Positions 45,306 through 55,941 of a stretch of DNA of 64,000 nucleotides are shown in pieces. The position numbers and the translations under genes are program-made. The DNA comes from Isochrysis galbana. Lineage: Eukaryota > Haptophyta > Isochrysidales > Isochrysidaceae. The stretch is taken from positions 8,870,805 to 8,934,804 of the forward strand of contig CM030931.1 in assembly GCA_018136815.1 (NCBI GenBank), in the 5' to 3' direction. Numbering within the stretch: position 1 is the stretch's first letter; each line of letters begins with the position of its first letter. The notes under the pieces were generated by a model, which was not told where the DNA came from, searched no databases, and saw only the letters and a list, made by a program, of their open reading frames with translations.

Positions 45306-48061
45306 ATGGCGTCGAGCTCCCGCCTCCGCCGCGCGCCCATGGTCGCCGCCATCTGCACCGCCTGGCTCCTGCAGGCCTCTCTCGCATTCCATGTGCTCCG
45401 TGATGTCTTTGGAGAAGAGGAGGTCGAGGGCTCTCCACGCTGGTGAGTTGAGGAGAGAGAGGTGGGGGAGAGGTGGAGGAGAAAGAAGTACGGGAGAGGT
45501 GGAAGAGAGGAGGTCGAGGGCTCTCCACGCTTGTGAGTGGCGGGGAGACAGGAAGGGGAGGAGGTGGAGAGCACTCCAAGCTGGTGAGTGGTGGAGAGAG
45601 AGGAAGGGGAGGGGGGGGGGGGGGACGAATCGGAGGGCTCTCCTTGCTGGTGAGCGGCGGGGAGAGAGGCAGAGGAGAAGGCTGGGAGGAGAAGAGGTTG
45701 AGGGCTCTCCACGTTCGTGTGTGGCGGGAAGAGAGGAATGGAAGGAGGGGAGGGGAGGAATGACGTCGAGGGCTCCCCACGTTGGTGAGTGGCGAGGAGA
45801 GGAAGGGGGGGAGGGGGGAGGAGGAGGCCGAAGGCTTTCCACGCTGGTGAGTGGCCGGGAGACAGGAAGGAGAGGAGGGGAGGAAGAGAGGTCGAAGGCT
45901 CTCCACGCTAGTGAGTTTCGGGGAGAGAGGCAGGGGAGGAGGGCTGTAAAGGGATGTCGAGGGCTCTCCACGCTGGTGAGTGGCGGTGAGAGAGGAAGGG
46001 GAGGAGGATGGGAGAATCTCCGCGCTGGTGGGTGTCGGCAGGGGAGAGTGGAGAACAGGACGCGGAGGGCTCTCCAGGCTCGTGAGTGATGGAGAGAGAA
46101 AGAGAGAAGCAGGAGAGGAGCGAGAGGAGGAGGGGTGGAAGCGCGGGAAATCCCTCGGGTCACACGTGCTCCGTCGCGTGCGCCTTATGGTGAGGAGATT
46201 GAGAGAGCAGAGAGGAAGGAGAGGAGGAAGGGAGCGGAAGGCAACCGTCCCTCACAGAAGGAGAGAGCACGTGGGGCTCGATCTTGTGAGAGGCAGCCGC
46301 GGGAGATGGGTGGGCGTGGGGAGGGAGGGGGAAGGAACAAGGCAGAGGTAGGTTCGCTCTTCCGTGCTCCCTTTACGCTTCCCATTCCGTCCTGTCGAGA
46401 CGCTGCTGAAGCGGCATGGGGCTTTGCCATCCAGGCGGCTTGTGATAGGGAGCTTCTTAAAGCTTCCGAACGCCACCCCTCTCCCCTCTAGCAAAATGTT
46501 GGGTGCTGCGAGTGAATGAGGGGGGGAGGTGGTAATTGAGCGGATGTCTCCGAGACCGACATCAGCGGCCGGCATCACTCGTGTACGCCCCGTCGTGCCC
46601 TTCATTCATTTTTCGCGCCTTTCCCTACACCGTGCAGGCGGTGCGCCTTTGGTACGCTTAACCAGCTTATCTTCCTTCCCGCCTTCTTCATCATCGCCCG
46701 AATCAGCCAGGGCTCAATCGGAGAGTGGGAACAGACGAGGCTGCTCGAGCAGCTCTGGCAAGCGCGCAAGGTGACCCCCGCAGCCTGCCCAAGCCACACA
46801 GCTGAGCGCATCGCGGCGTGGGTTCTTCCCAGCGGGCCACGCAGGAGAGAGCCTCGCCTCACCGCTGTGCTAGGCTCCTCCAACACCGCAACGTGCCGCC
46901 GCCCGTCCGTGCAGGCTGCGCACGCGGCCGCTGAGCGCTTCGAGCGCATGGCTACAGAGATGGCCACGGAGAGCCGCGCCGCTGGTGGCCGGATGGCGGC
47001 CGCCGCATCTGCGGGCGGCGAGCGCATCGCGGCACGTGGTCAGGCGGTCGTCGCCGAAGGGCACGCCGCAGCGGAACGCATGGCCGGGGCCGGAGCCGCC
47101 GCGTGCGGTCGCAGCGTCGATTTTGCTGAACGGCTGGCCGCATCGGGGTTCGGTGCGGCGGAGCGGATGGCACTCAAAGCCGCCGAGCAGGTGCGCACTA
47201 CGTTTGCCGAGGCAGCCCCCGCCCCGCGCCAGCCTGCTCCCTGACACCCGCGGCTTGCTTCGGGCTTCCCGACTCGGACAGGCTGGTATCCAGCTCGAGC
47301 GCAGCCTGGTGACCGTATGGATGGAGCGCGCCTTCTCCACCGTCTTCGCCGCCTTCCTCATTTGTGACGTGCTCTTCGTACGCGTCTACCCGCAATGCCG
47401 GCCCACCGAACGGCATACGGTTGCATGCGCACCAATAGCCCTGATGGATGTGGGGTCCACGCTTATGTTTTGGGGGTCATCTCGCCTAGGAGCAGCATGC
47501 CTACCCTGTTGCTCCACCGTCACCCCACCCTTGCCTCGCGCCGTACGCGCAGGTACCTGCATCCGCCTTGATGATCTTTCATCATGCCGTGTGCCTCGTG
47601 TGCCATTTCTGGGCCATCCTCACGCGTCCGCGGGGGTTCCCGCTCTACTTTGCGGGCGTTGTGCTGTTGGAGGTGGGCTCCGGCTGTTGCAATGCCTTTT
47701 GGCTTTACCACAACACGGCAGCAAACGCGCTCCGTCACTTCTACGTGAGTGCCCCACCAGCCGCCGAGCGCAGCAGCCGAACACTAGGCGAACGCCTCGC
47801 TAAGGTCTCTGCGTTGTCGCCATGCGCATGCCCTCGCGCGGATGGCACCTGGAACCCACATCTCCGCGTCCGCTCTAGGTCTGGGGGATGGCCGTCTCCA
47901 ACGCTACTGCTCTCCTCTGCGTTTACTTTTGGTGCCAACTCCAACCGGGACACTCGCGCCTTCCCGCTCTGTTCGCCACCCTCATGACCGTGGGCTTCAT
48001 CACGATGCGCACAAAGGCGTCTCTCGAGGCGACGCAGTTCATCTCTCAATCACTGTTTTGA
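45306..48061 (+). CDS. TLC-domain membrane protein, six exons
   Basis: Exons 45306-45442, 46638-46770, 46915-47190, 47282-47377, 47553-47744 and 47879-48061 join with matching phases at GT-AG sites, giving 338 residues. The N-terminus is a membrane anchor (MVAAICTAWLLQASLAF). Later helices include LNQLIFLPAFFIIARI, FSTVFAAFLICDVLF, MIFHHAVCLVCHFWAIL, YFAGVVLLEVGSGCCNAFWL and VWGMAVSNATALLCVYFW. The HH pair followed by LLEV...NAFWL is typical of TRAM/LAG1/CLN8 (TLC) proteins of the TMEM56 type, which act in ER lipid metabolism. Exon 3 adds 92 Ala-rich residues with repeated ERMA words, forming amphipathic helix between membrane segments, which is unusual. The first intron is 1195 bp and mostly a repeat of its own splice donor. 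Confidence 0.75.
45425..46090 (+). repeat. Tandem array of exon 1/intron 1 boundary, 11 units
   Basis: Each unit holds GAGGGCTCTCCACGCTGGTG followed by AGT and a GGGGAGAGAGGAAGGGGAGG tail. Donor-like GTGAGT/GTGAGC/GTGGGT sites are at 45443 (used), 45533, 45584, 45650, 45717 (GTGTGT), 45785, 45847, 45911, 45976, 46028 and 46082. Spacing is mostly 51-68 bp. Confidence 0.85.
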
Positions 48062-48585
48062 CGTGCGACGGAGCCATTTGTTGACGATAACAGGATTGCC
48101 CCGTGCTTTGTAAGGGCGGCAGCGTTGTGCATGGTATTGCCCGACACTGTTCATCCTCAAGTGATGGCAGTCGTGGCGACATGCAAGGCTTGGCCAAGGC
48201 TTCGCACTGCACATGCTGTCCATCGGAGGCTGCGCCAGGTGTCATGTAGGAGGAGAGGGCGGGAAGGAATAACCGGGTCTCGTCCCGCTCCTCGAATCGG
48301 AGGTAGCGCTAGCCGGGGCCGCCATCCGACGCTTGTCCGGATTTGCACGGGCTGGGCGTCTTCCCACAACTGAGCCCTGATGTTGCGGATGGTGCACTTC
48401 TCAGTGTAGATATGTCGTCCAGTCGTGTAAGTGGACTCCTAAACAAAAATCTATTAGTGATCTCGCCTCGCGCATTGGCTTTAGGACACTACTTTGCACC
48501 ATGGCAAAAAAGAGGGGTCTGCTAGCCACCGAACCTCGTTTGTCGTTTGCGCCCGCCGCAGCCTACTTTCATAAGTACTATGTAG
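48062..48585. other. 3' flank of the TLC gene
   Basis: No further gene is supported. Confidence 0.4.
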
Positions 48586-48589
48586 TACT

Positions 48590-48720
48590 ACTTAAAAATT
48601 AGCCGCTACTTGCACGGCGCGAGGCAGATTGCTGGTGCTACTCCTAACTGAAAAAAATCTTAAATAAAGCTAGCCGCTACGTGCACGGCGTGAGGCAGAT
48701 TGCTGATGCGACTCCTAACT
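48590..48720 (+). repeat. Two tandem copies of a 65-bp segment
   Basis: Both copies contain TAGCCGCTAC(T/G)TGCACGG, CG(C/T)GAGGCAGATTGCTG and ACTCCTAACT. A diverged third copy is at 40895-40955. They lie directly upstream of the leader hairpin of copy E. Confidence 0.75.
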
Positions 48721-48731
48721 ACACTCCCTTC

Positions 48732-49310
48732 CACAACTAAGTTTATACTTGGTCGCGATGGAGCGCGCCGCCGCGACTCCCCTCTTCTTCGGGCACCCCG
48801 CCGAGGGCGCCCCACCAGTGCCCATGGATCAGTCGCAGCACTTGCATCCACCCTCTCCAAGTCTGCCACAGAGTCAGCCTGCGTGGAGTCCGCGGCCGAG
48901 TAAGCTTGCTTCGTGGAGTCGTGTGTGGAGTCTGCAGTGAAGTGAGCCTGCATGAAGTCTGTGGAGGAGTGAGCTGGCGTGGAGTCTGCCGGGGAGTCTG
49001 CTGCGGAGTCTGCCATAGAGTCCACCCCCATGGAGTCCGCAGCTGCATCCACCCACATCGAGTCTGCCACCAAGTCAGCCTGCGCGAAGTCACGCTGCGT
49101 GGAGTCTGTGCCGCAATCGTCGTTTGCGAAATGCGAGTGTGATGTGACCGTCTCCTCGGAGGCCTTCTCCGAGGGAATACTTGCAGGTGAGCCCTCCAGC
49201 GCCTTGCCGCCCATGTCGTCGCTCTTCCTTCCCGAGCGGCGGCGCCCCTCTCCGCGCGGCTGTCGGCTGCGGCTTTCCTTCATTGCTCGAATGCACATTG
49301 GCATCTGCAA
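48732..49310 (+). mobile_element. Retroposon copy E, leader plus MERA frame
   Basis: The hairpin ACTAAGT, TTAT, ACTTGGT (48736-48753, one G-T wobble) is followed after 4 nt by ATGGAGCGCGCC (48758). The frame reads MERAAATPLFFGHPAEGAPP. Downstream, from 48890 to 49120, is a degenerate 12-15-bp repeat with GGAGTCTGC / GTGGAGTC words. The 22 bp CACAACTAAGTTTATACTTG plus GT also occur at 41508. The 3' end is undefined. Confidence 0.5.
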
Positions 49311-50176
49311 TCGAATTCAAATTCAATTTGTTCGAATTTGGATTCGCGAATTCCAATTCAAGTGCATTCGAATGCAAGTTTGAATTTAACCAAATTAAAT
49401 GCGAATGCACTTCATCCCCTTCGATGAATTTGAATTTGGATTGAATTGAATACAAATTGAACCCGAATTTGATTCCGAATGAATTTGAATTAACCTTTAC
49501 AATGAATTCCAATTCGTGTGTGTTCGAATGGCGTTTTGTTGCTTTCTCCACTCCGGCTTCAACTTCATTGGTTTAAAATTGGATTTCCCATTCAAATGCA
49601 TCCAAATCCGAATTCGAAGCTGAATTCAAATTGTCCGGGCTCCCGCTCTCTCTTCCTTCCTTCTCTTTGTCCTTCCTCCCTTTCCTTTTGCGTTGGGAGC
49701 CTTCTTGACTCCAGCTTCAACTTCATTGAATTCAAATTCAATTTCCCATTCAAATGCACCCAAATTCCAATTCGAAACCAAATGTGAACGAATTGAATTT
49801 GAATTAGATTTCAACAATATTGAAAAATTAAATTCAAAATCATTTGCATTCCAATTCGACTTCAATTCGTATTAGGTTTGTTTTCGTTCGCATTCAACTT
49901 CCTTCATAGCTGATACACCAATTCAAATTCAAATTCCAATTGAGGTGCGAGTGCACTTCGTGCCCTTTTGACGAATTTGAAGTAGGATTGAATCAAATCT
50001 GACTGACAAAAACGAACCTAATACGAATTGAACTCGAATTTGATTTTGAACGAATACGAATTCAATTTTACAATGTTCAAATTTGGTTTTGAATTCATTT
50101 AGTTCAAATTTGGATTCGAATTCCAATTCGGGTGTATTCGAATGCAAGTTTGAATGGAATTGAATTGAATGCGAGT
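49300..50176. repeat. AT-rich subtelomeric degenerate repeat
   Basis: GAATTC, AATTCAAATT, GAATTTGAATT and CGAATTCC words recur irregularly. Base composition is far more AT-rich than the rest of the window. It borders the telomere array. Confidence 0.75.
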
Positions 50177-50675
50177 GCTTTGGGTTTGGTTTGGGTTTGG
50201 GTTTGGGTTTGGGTTTGGGTTTGGGTTTGGGTTTAGGGTTTAGGGTTAGGGTTTAGGGTTTAGGGTTAGGGTTAGGGTTTAGGGTTTAGGGTTAGGGTTA
50301 AGGGTTAAGGGTTAAGGGTTCAGGGTTAAGGGTTTAGGGTTAAGGGTTAAGGGTTTAGGGTTAAGGGTTAAGGGTTAAGGGTTAAGGGTTAAGGTGTAAG
50401 GGTTAAGGGTTAAGGGTTAAGGGTTAAGGGTTAAGGAGGGTTAAGGGTTAGGGTTAGGGTTAGGGTTAGGGTTAGGGTTAGGGTTAGGGTTAGGGTTAGG
50501 GTTAGGGTTAGGGTTAGGGTTAGGGTTAGGGTTAGGGTTAGGGTTAGGGTTAGGGTTAGGGTTAGGGTTAGGGTTAGGGTTAGGGTTAGGGTTAGGGTTA
50601 GGGTTAGGGTTAGGGTTAGGGTTAGGGTTAGGGTTAGGGTTAGGGTTAGGGTTAGGGTTAGGGTTAGGGGGAGGG

Positions 50676-50716
<41 letters not shown>

Positions 50717-51019
50717 GGTTAGGGTTAGGGTTAGGGTTAGGGTTAGGGTTAGGGTTAGGGTTAGGGTTAGGGTTAGGGTTAGGGTTAGGGTTAGGGTTAG
50801 GGTTAGGGTTAGGGTTAGGGTTAGGGTTAGGGTTAGGGTTAGGGTTAGGGTTAGGGTTAGGGTTAGGGTTAGGGTTAGGGTTAGGGTTAGGGTTAGGGTT
50901 AGGGTTAGGGTTAGGGTTAGGGTTAGGGTTAGGGTTAGGGTTAGGGTTAGGGTTAGGGTTAGGGTTAGGGTTAGGGGTTAGGGTTAGGGTTAGGGTTAGG
51001 GTTAGGGTTAGGGTTAGGG

Positions 51020-51060
<41 letters not shown>

Positions 51061-51342
51061 GGTTAGGGTAGGTTAGGGTTAGGGTTAGGGTTAGGGTTAG
51101 GGTTAGGGTTAGGGTTAGGGTTAGGGTTAGGGTTAGGGTTAGGGTTAGGGTTAGGGTTAGGGTTAGGGTTAGGGTTAGGGTTAGGGTTAGGGTTAGGGTT
51201 AGGGTTAGGGTTAGGGTTAGGGTTAGGGTTAGGGTTAGGGTTAGGGTTAGGGTTAGGGTTAGGGTTAGGGTTAGGGTTAGGGTTAGGGTTAGGGTTAGGG
51301 TTAGGGTTAGGGTTAGGGTTAGGGTTAGGGTTAGGGTTAGGG

Positions 51343-51383
<41 letters not shown>

Positions 51384-51400
51384 GGTTAGGGTTAGGGTTA
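50177..51400 (+). repeat. Telomere repeat array
   Basis: It begins with degenerate TTTGGG units (50180-50232), then TTTAGGG/TTAGGG mixtures, then TTAAGGG (about 50295-50445), then nearly pure TTAGGG to 51400 with isolated variants. The G-rich strand reads 5' to 3' toward the right, as at a right-hand chromosome end. Confidence 0.95.
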
Positions 51401-51500
51401 NNNNNNNNNNNNNNNNNNNNNNNNNNNNNNNNNNNNNNNNNNNNNNNNNNNNNNNNNNNNNNNNNNNNNNNNNNNNNNNNNNNNNNNNNNNNNNNNNNNN
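51401..51500. other. Assembly gap of exactly 100 N
   Basis: A fixed 100-N spacer is commonly used for gaps of unknown size. It directly follows the telomere array. Confidence 0.97.
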
Positions 51501-52370
51501 AGTGCGGTAAGAATATTAGCTGAAGTTTTTTTTTCATACAACGCTACTCGTCGGCCCTAAGCTTACTTTATCGCTTGGGGTTGCAAGCCATGTGCTTGGG
51601 CATTGATTGCAAGCGGGGGGGCGCACATGTAGCACAGCAGCAACCCCTTGGCCTGCAGTCACCCGACGCTACCGCAGACAGCACCGACGAGCATCGACTG
51701 ACTCTTAATCACTCCACACTCGCCTCGACAGCACAACGATCCCCCGCCGTGGTCACCGTCCATCCCCACCCGCCTCTCCGCCGTCGTGATCGCCATGCTT
51801 GCAGCACTTGAGCACGAGCTTTCCCAGCTCGAGCCAAATCACATGTGTGGCTTCGCCTATGAAGGTTTCAAGAAGACAACAGCACAACGCGCGTACACAG
51901 GAAGGAGGGTGGCTGACCGACCTCGAACATCTCATGGGTGTGATGGTGTTGGGATGCGTCGCACGTCCTCTGCAGCACAGCTCAATGTAAACCATACACA
52001 TGCGCGTCGCCTGCTCACACCGCCTTCTCCAACGTATCCACACGCACATCGGCTGTCGGTACAACCCTGAAATAAGCGCCGCTCCATGACTTCCGGCCGG
52101 CGCACAACGGAGCACTCGCCCCACACAACGGAACGATGCAAGCTCTCTTGGGAGCAGCTTGTTGGGCTCGACGGGCCCCCACATGCCTGTGCAACAAAAA
52201 GTTCCCACAAGCCCGGCACGGACGCTCATGCGCGGCCGCTTCGTGCACCCAGTCCTCACGCATATCTCCATATCTAAATGCACAGCTGTCGTGGCCGAGA
52301 GCGCCGGCCGCGGTATGTTTTCACAGGCGAAGCGCGCGGAGGGCCCGTTGCAGACGCGGCCGCGGCGCGC
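51501..52370. other. Spacer after the gap
   Basis: Several overlapping frames exist (for example minus 51753-52283, Cys-rich) but none has a recognised domain or clear splice structure. Confidence 0.35.
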
Positions 52371-53397
52371 TCAAGTGCCCGAGCGTGGACTCTTCGAGCC
52401 GGGACGTCTCTTCTCGGCAGGCACCTGCCGCGCAAAATGCCTGTGTGAGTTGGCACGTGGCGTAAGCGCCCCAGCGATGCCGCTAATGCCGCGGCGGAAC
52501 CACCGGCCCATCGCGTCGGAGCCCTCCTCGCTGACACCCTCGATGCTCGACGAGCAGGACGAGACGTTGCGCATCGATGCGACGCGCGGCGTGTCGGATG
52601 GCACACGTGGTGGCGGGGTGGGCGGCGGCTGGGGCGCATGTTCGAGGCTGGAGCGGTTGTCAAGCATCAATCCAATGGCGACCTTGGAGCCTCGCGAAAC
52701 GAGCTGCGCAGTGGCGGACCGCCGCCCTGTGTGCACTAACGAATCGCCGGCAGCGTCCTGCTCCCCCCCCCCGGGCGCAGCGGCTGGGGAGTGGCCACGC
52801 ACGGTGGGGGACACAGCGCCTGTCGGCAAGGTGTTGGCGCTTGAGCCCACAGCCGCATTGGCGGCCGCGAGCGCCGCGCGCGACTCCTCAACCTGCTGTT
52901 TGAGAATTGGTACGGTTCCTTGCAAGAAGGAGAGGTACAGCGCGGTCCGCCGTTGCGTGCGCGCTGCCTCTGCGCGCTCGGGCACGCTCTCGCTGCCGCT
53001 TGAGCCAGCCTCAATGACGGGCGCAGCGTTTGAGGCGCTCGAGGAGGCTGCATTCAGGGAGTCCCTCAAGCTGGCAAGATCTCCCAACTGCGACTCGAGT
53101 GCGCCAGCCAGCGTGGCAACACACGCAATGACCTGCTTCTGGGAAGCTCGTAGACTAGCATTCTCCGCTTCCACCTATGGGCATGGCGAGTGCAGGCGAA
53201 TGAAAGCCTGCTTGAGTGCGCGCATAGCGCAGCTTTTCCGGCAGGATGACCGAGCTCGTGGGACAGAAAGACGAGCAGGGAACAGCGGCGTGTGGTAGGA
53301 ATGTCCTGTCTTCCCCCTCTTCCCCTTTTCCATCTACACCTCTCCATTCTCCCCCCTCCCCCCTCCCCTCTCTCCCTTCCACTCCTCCTCCCTCTCC

Positions 53398-53432
<35 letters not shown>

Positions 53433-53647
53433 CCCCCCCCCCCCTCCCCCCCCGCTCTCTCCCTTTCTCTCCCTCTCTCTCTCTCTCTCTCCCCCCCCCC
53501 CCCCCTTCTGGCCTGGCCTTGCGTGGTTGGGCGGGGATACGTGCATGCGTGCGTGAGCTCCAGCGCGGCCAAGGGCTGATCCCCAGCGGCGCTCACCCTG
53601 GCGAGGCGCTCGCGGAGCTGAGCGTCCGAGGGGGCGCCGCACCCCAT
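52371..53647 (-). CDS. Coiled-coil protein with N-myristoylation signal, two exons
   Basis: Exon 1 (53647-53597) encodes MGCGAPSDAQLRERLAR and ends at a GT donor. Exon 2 starts at 53174 after CCCATAG; an in-frame stop just upstream confirms the acceptor. Joined in phase 0, the heptads continue smoothly (LRERLARVEAENASLRASQ), giving 284 residues. The N-terminal MGCG with Ser at position 7 fits N-myristoylation of Gly2 and palmitoylation of Cys3, so a membrane-attached protein is likely. The coiled coil covers about residues 8-125, with TALYLSFLQGTVPILKQQVE as its second part. The rest is Ser/Pro/Arg-rich. The 422-bp intron holds GA/CT microsatellite and C runs. The partner and function are unknown. 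Confidence 0.65.
53400..53512. repeat. CT microsatellites and C runs in the intron
   Basis: Two (CT)n blocks, each followed by a C run (53431-53445 and 53491-53505), lie inside the intron of the coiled-coil gene. Confidence 0.85.
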
Positions 53648-53766
53648 TGTGGAAGGGGAGGCAAAGGGGGCGCAGGGAATGGGAGGGGAAGAGGGAAAAA
53701 ATCGGCGAGAGTGGGTAAAAGAGTGGAGAGGGGGCACAGGAAGGGAGTTGGAGGTGATCGGGACCA

Positions 53767-53767
<1 letters not shown>

Positions 53768-53841
<74 letters not shown>
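53768..53841. repeat. GA microsatellite
   Basis: Pure (GA)n over about 74 bp. Confidence 0.9.
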
Positions 53842-53844
<3 letters not shown>

Positions 53845-54301
53845 GAAGAGAGAGTGGCTGGCTGGGAGGGCAGGTGCGCCGCCTTTTCTTCCGTAATTTG
53901 GAGAAGAGAGGAGAAGAGAAGAGAGAGAAGAGCGAGAGGAAGAGGTGAGATTCAGAAGAGAAGACCAACATTTTGGATGGAGGATATTGGAGAGACCTGT
54001 AGGAAGGAGAGAGGAAGGAAGGAGTCCCAGAGAAGAAGAAAGGAGAGAGGGTGTGTTGAGGTTGAGCGAGGAGGAGGGAAAGAGAGGGAGAAGGAGCGAG
54101 AGAGTAAGAAGTCGTTGTGGGTAGAGAGGAAAACAGAGAAGAAAGACGGAGAGAGTGAGTGCAATCGTAGTGTGGGAGAGAGAAGAAGTGGAAGCGAGCA
54201 GCGACGGAGAGGAGAGAGAGAAAGAGAGAGAGGGGGGGGGGGGGAGAGAGAGAGAGGGAGAGAGAGAGAGAGAAGAACCACCGTTCTCACCCCCTATAAC
54301 G

Positions 54302-54337
<36 letters not shown>

Positions 54338-54853
54338 GCTCGCTCGCTCGCTCTCGCTCGCTGCACTCTCTCTACTCCCGAATACTCCCTCCCGTTCCTT
54401 TCTTCTCTGTTTGGCTGAGTTTCCTCTCCTAACGACCTTGCTCTCTCCCTCTCCCTCCCTCTCTCTCCCTCCTCGCTCAACCTCACCATATCTTCTATTT
54501 TCCCCTCACTTCTCCGCCTCTGCCCCCCCCCCCAAACTCTCCTTCCCCCGAGAGAGAGAGAGAGAGAGAAGAGAACCGGTCCCCCCCCCCCCCCCTCTTA
54601 AAACAAAACACCCCCTCCCCTCCTCCTGGCTGCGGCCCACACAGCGGTGGCTGGCCCTCTCTCTAATCTCTAACTGCGTGGCAGGGTACGGAGTCGGGCG
54701 GGCTTAGGGTTGGCTAGGGTTGGCCCTCGTGCTCAGCAAGAGTCTACTGTTAACGCTGAACGAGCCTCAGCCGGAGATCATAAACCACACTTTATGAGCT
54801 CGGAACGGGCGCTCTCGCCCCCCGCTCGCCCCCCGCGCCCGCACACACAGAAG
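53842..54853. other. Purine- and pyrimidine-rich spacer
   Basis: Interrupted GA-rich DNA to about 54275 switches to CT-rich DNA (54303-54535) with C runs at 54525 and 54581. A GGCTTAGGGTTGGCTAGGGT stretch at 54702 resembles decayed telomere repeat. No gene is supported. Confidence 0.45.
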
Positions 54854-55087
54854 TCACGCACGCGAGGGGGGTGGAGAAAATGAGGCCGTCAGCACGCCAC
54901 CACCCAACGACATCTCCCGCAGGGAGGGACACTCCAGAAACGCACTTGGGCCTATGTCGACGAGCCCCGGGGCCACCACCCGCTCCAGATTGGGGCAACT
55001 CATGAACGCCTTCCTGCCCACCTTCACCAACCCGACCGGTAGTTCCACAACCCGAAGCGAGTCGCACTCGGAGAATGCAAAGTCCGC
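54854..55087 (-). CDS. Leucine-rich repeat (BspA/LRR_5 type) fragment
   Basis: About 77 codons read FAFSECDSLRVVELPVGLVK, VGRKAFMSCPNLERVVAPG and DIGPSAFLECPSLREMSLGG: three units of the F..C.SL..V.LP..V..IG..AF pattern of LRR_5 repeats, known in surface proteins of bacteria and protists. The frame ends with a stop at 54854. Upstream it enters a C/G-only low-complexity stretch (55090-55225), so the 5' part of the gene is not resolved and no clear acceptor is visible. It may be a last exon or a fragment. Confidence 0.5.
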   Translation of the reverse strand, partial: ADFAFSECDSLRVVELPVGLVKVGRKAFMSCPNLERVVAPGLVDIGPSAFLECPSLREMSLGGGVLTASFSPPPSRA

Positions 55088-55941
55088 GCGCGCGCGCCGC
55101 GCGCCTCGCCCCCCCCCCCCCCCCCGCCGCGCGCCGCGCGCCTCGCCCCCCCGCCGCGCGCCGCGCGGCGGCCGCGCCCCCCCCCCCCGCGCGCCCCGCG
55201 CCGCGCGCCGCGCCCCCCCCCCCCTCCCTCCTCCATCAATGTCCTCCCTCCCCCCTTCCACCACCGCTTGCCCCGCCCCGGTCGCCGGTCCCATCAGCCC
55301 CGCCAGCATCATCGCCGCCACCATCGCCTTCCGGTCGGCCGCTCCGACAGACCGACCACCATCCTCCACCATTTCTTCCGACGCACCATCTGCTCCGTCT
55401 GTATCATCTTTCTCTCCGACCCCTGGCGCCTCGCCCGCGCCTGGCGCCTCGCCCGCCCCGGCCCGCGACCCCTCCCCCCTTCCACCACCGCTTGCCCCGC
55501 CCCCCCCGCGCCTGGCGCCTATCGGAACTCCAGGCCAAAGTGGTTGTGTTCGGGTGCCTAGAGGAAAGTGCGCTTTTAGAGTGGTTTTGTGTGCCCGCAT
55601 AGCGTTTTCGTACATAACGTTAGCGATCCTTCATTGTGGCTCCAACGCGCTAAAATCTACCGCAATAGTTCCCTTGCCAAAACCACATTGTCTGCTCTCG
55701 TACTCGCCACCATGAAACAATTGGCTTCTGCACCGTTGCACAAGCTCTCATCATAGCACGAGACACCTCTCCATGCATTTCACATCGAGATTCGGGCCCA
55801 AAATGTTAGAAGTCGATGCTTCCCGTCCCCACCACTCTGAAAGAAACACATACAAGCACATTTGATATCACTAGGCGATTATTTGAGGAAGCACAGTTTG
55901 GTCTCACAGGGACTTCACATTGGACAGCTCATAAAGGACAG
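55088..55941. other. GC low complexity and spacer
   Basis: It contains C runs and GCGCGC runs (55088-55225), a degenerate piece of the 41-bp minisatellite (55420-55480) and otherwise no supported gene. Confidence 0.4.

Noticed and set aside
45425-46090. Long frames across the donor array as a repeat protein
   Set aside because: The splice phases of exons 1 and 2 and the GTGAGT in each unit explain the array as intron.
47333-47347. ATGGAGCGCGCC as a seventh leader locus
   Set aside because: It lies inside TLC exon 4, encodes part of a membrane helix and has no hairpin before it.
48660-49310. A 216-codon minus-strand Asp/Ser-repeat protein
   Set aside because: It is antisense to the copy E frame and formed by a degenerate 12-15-bp repeat.
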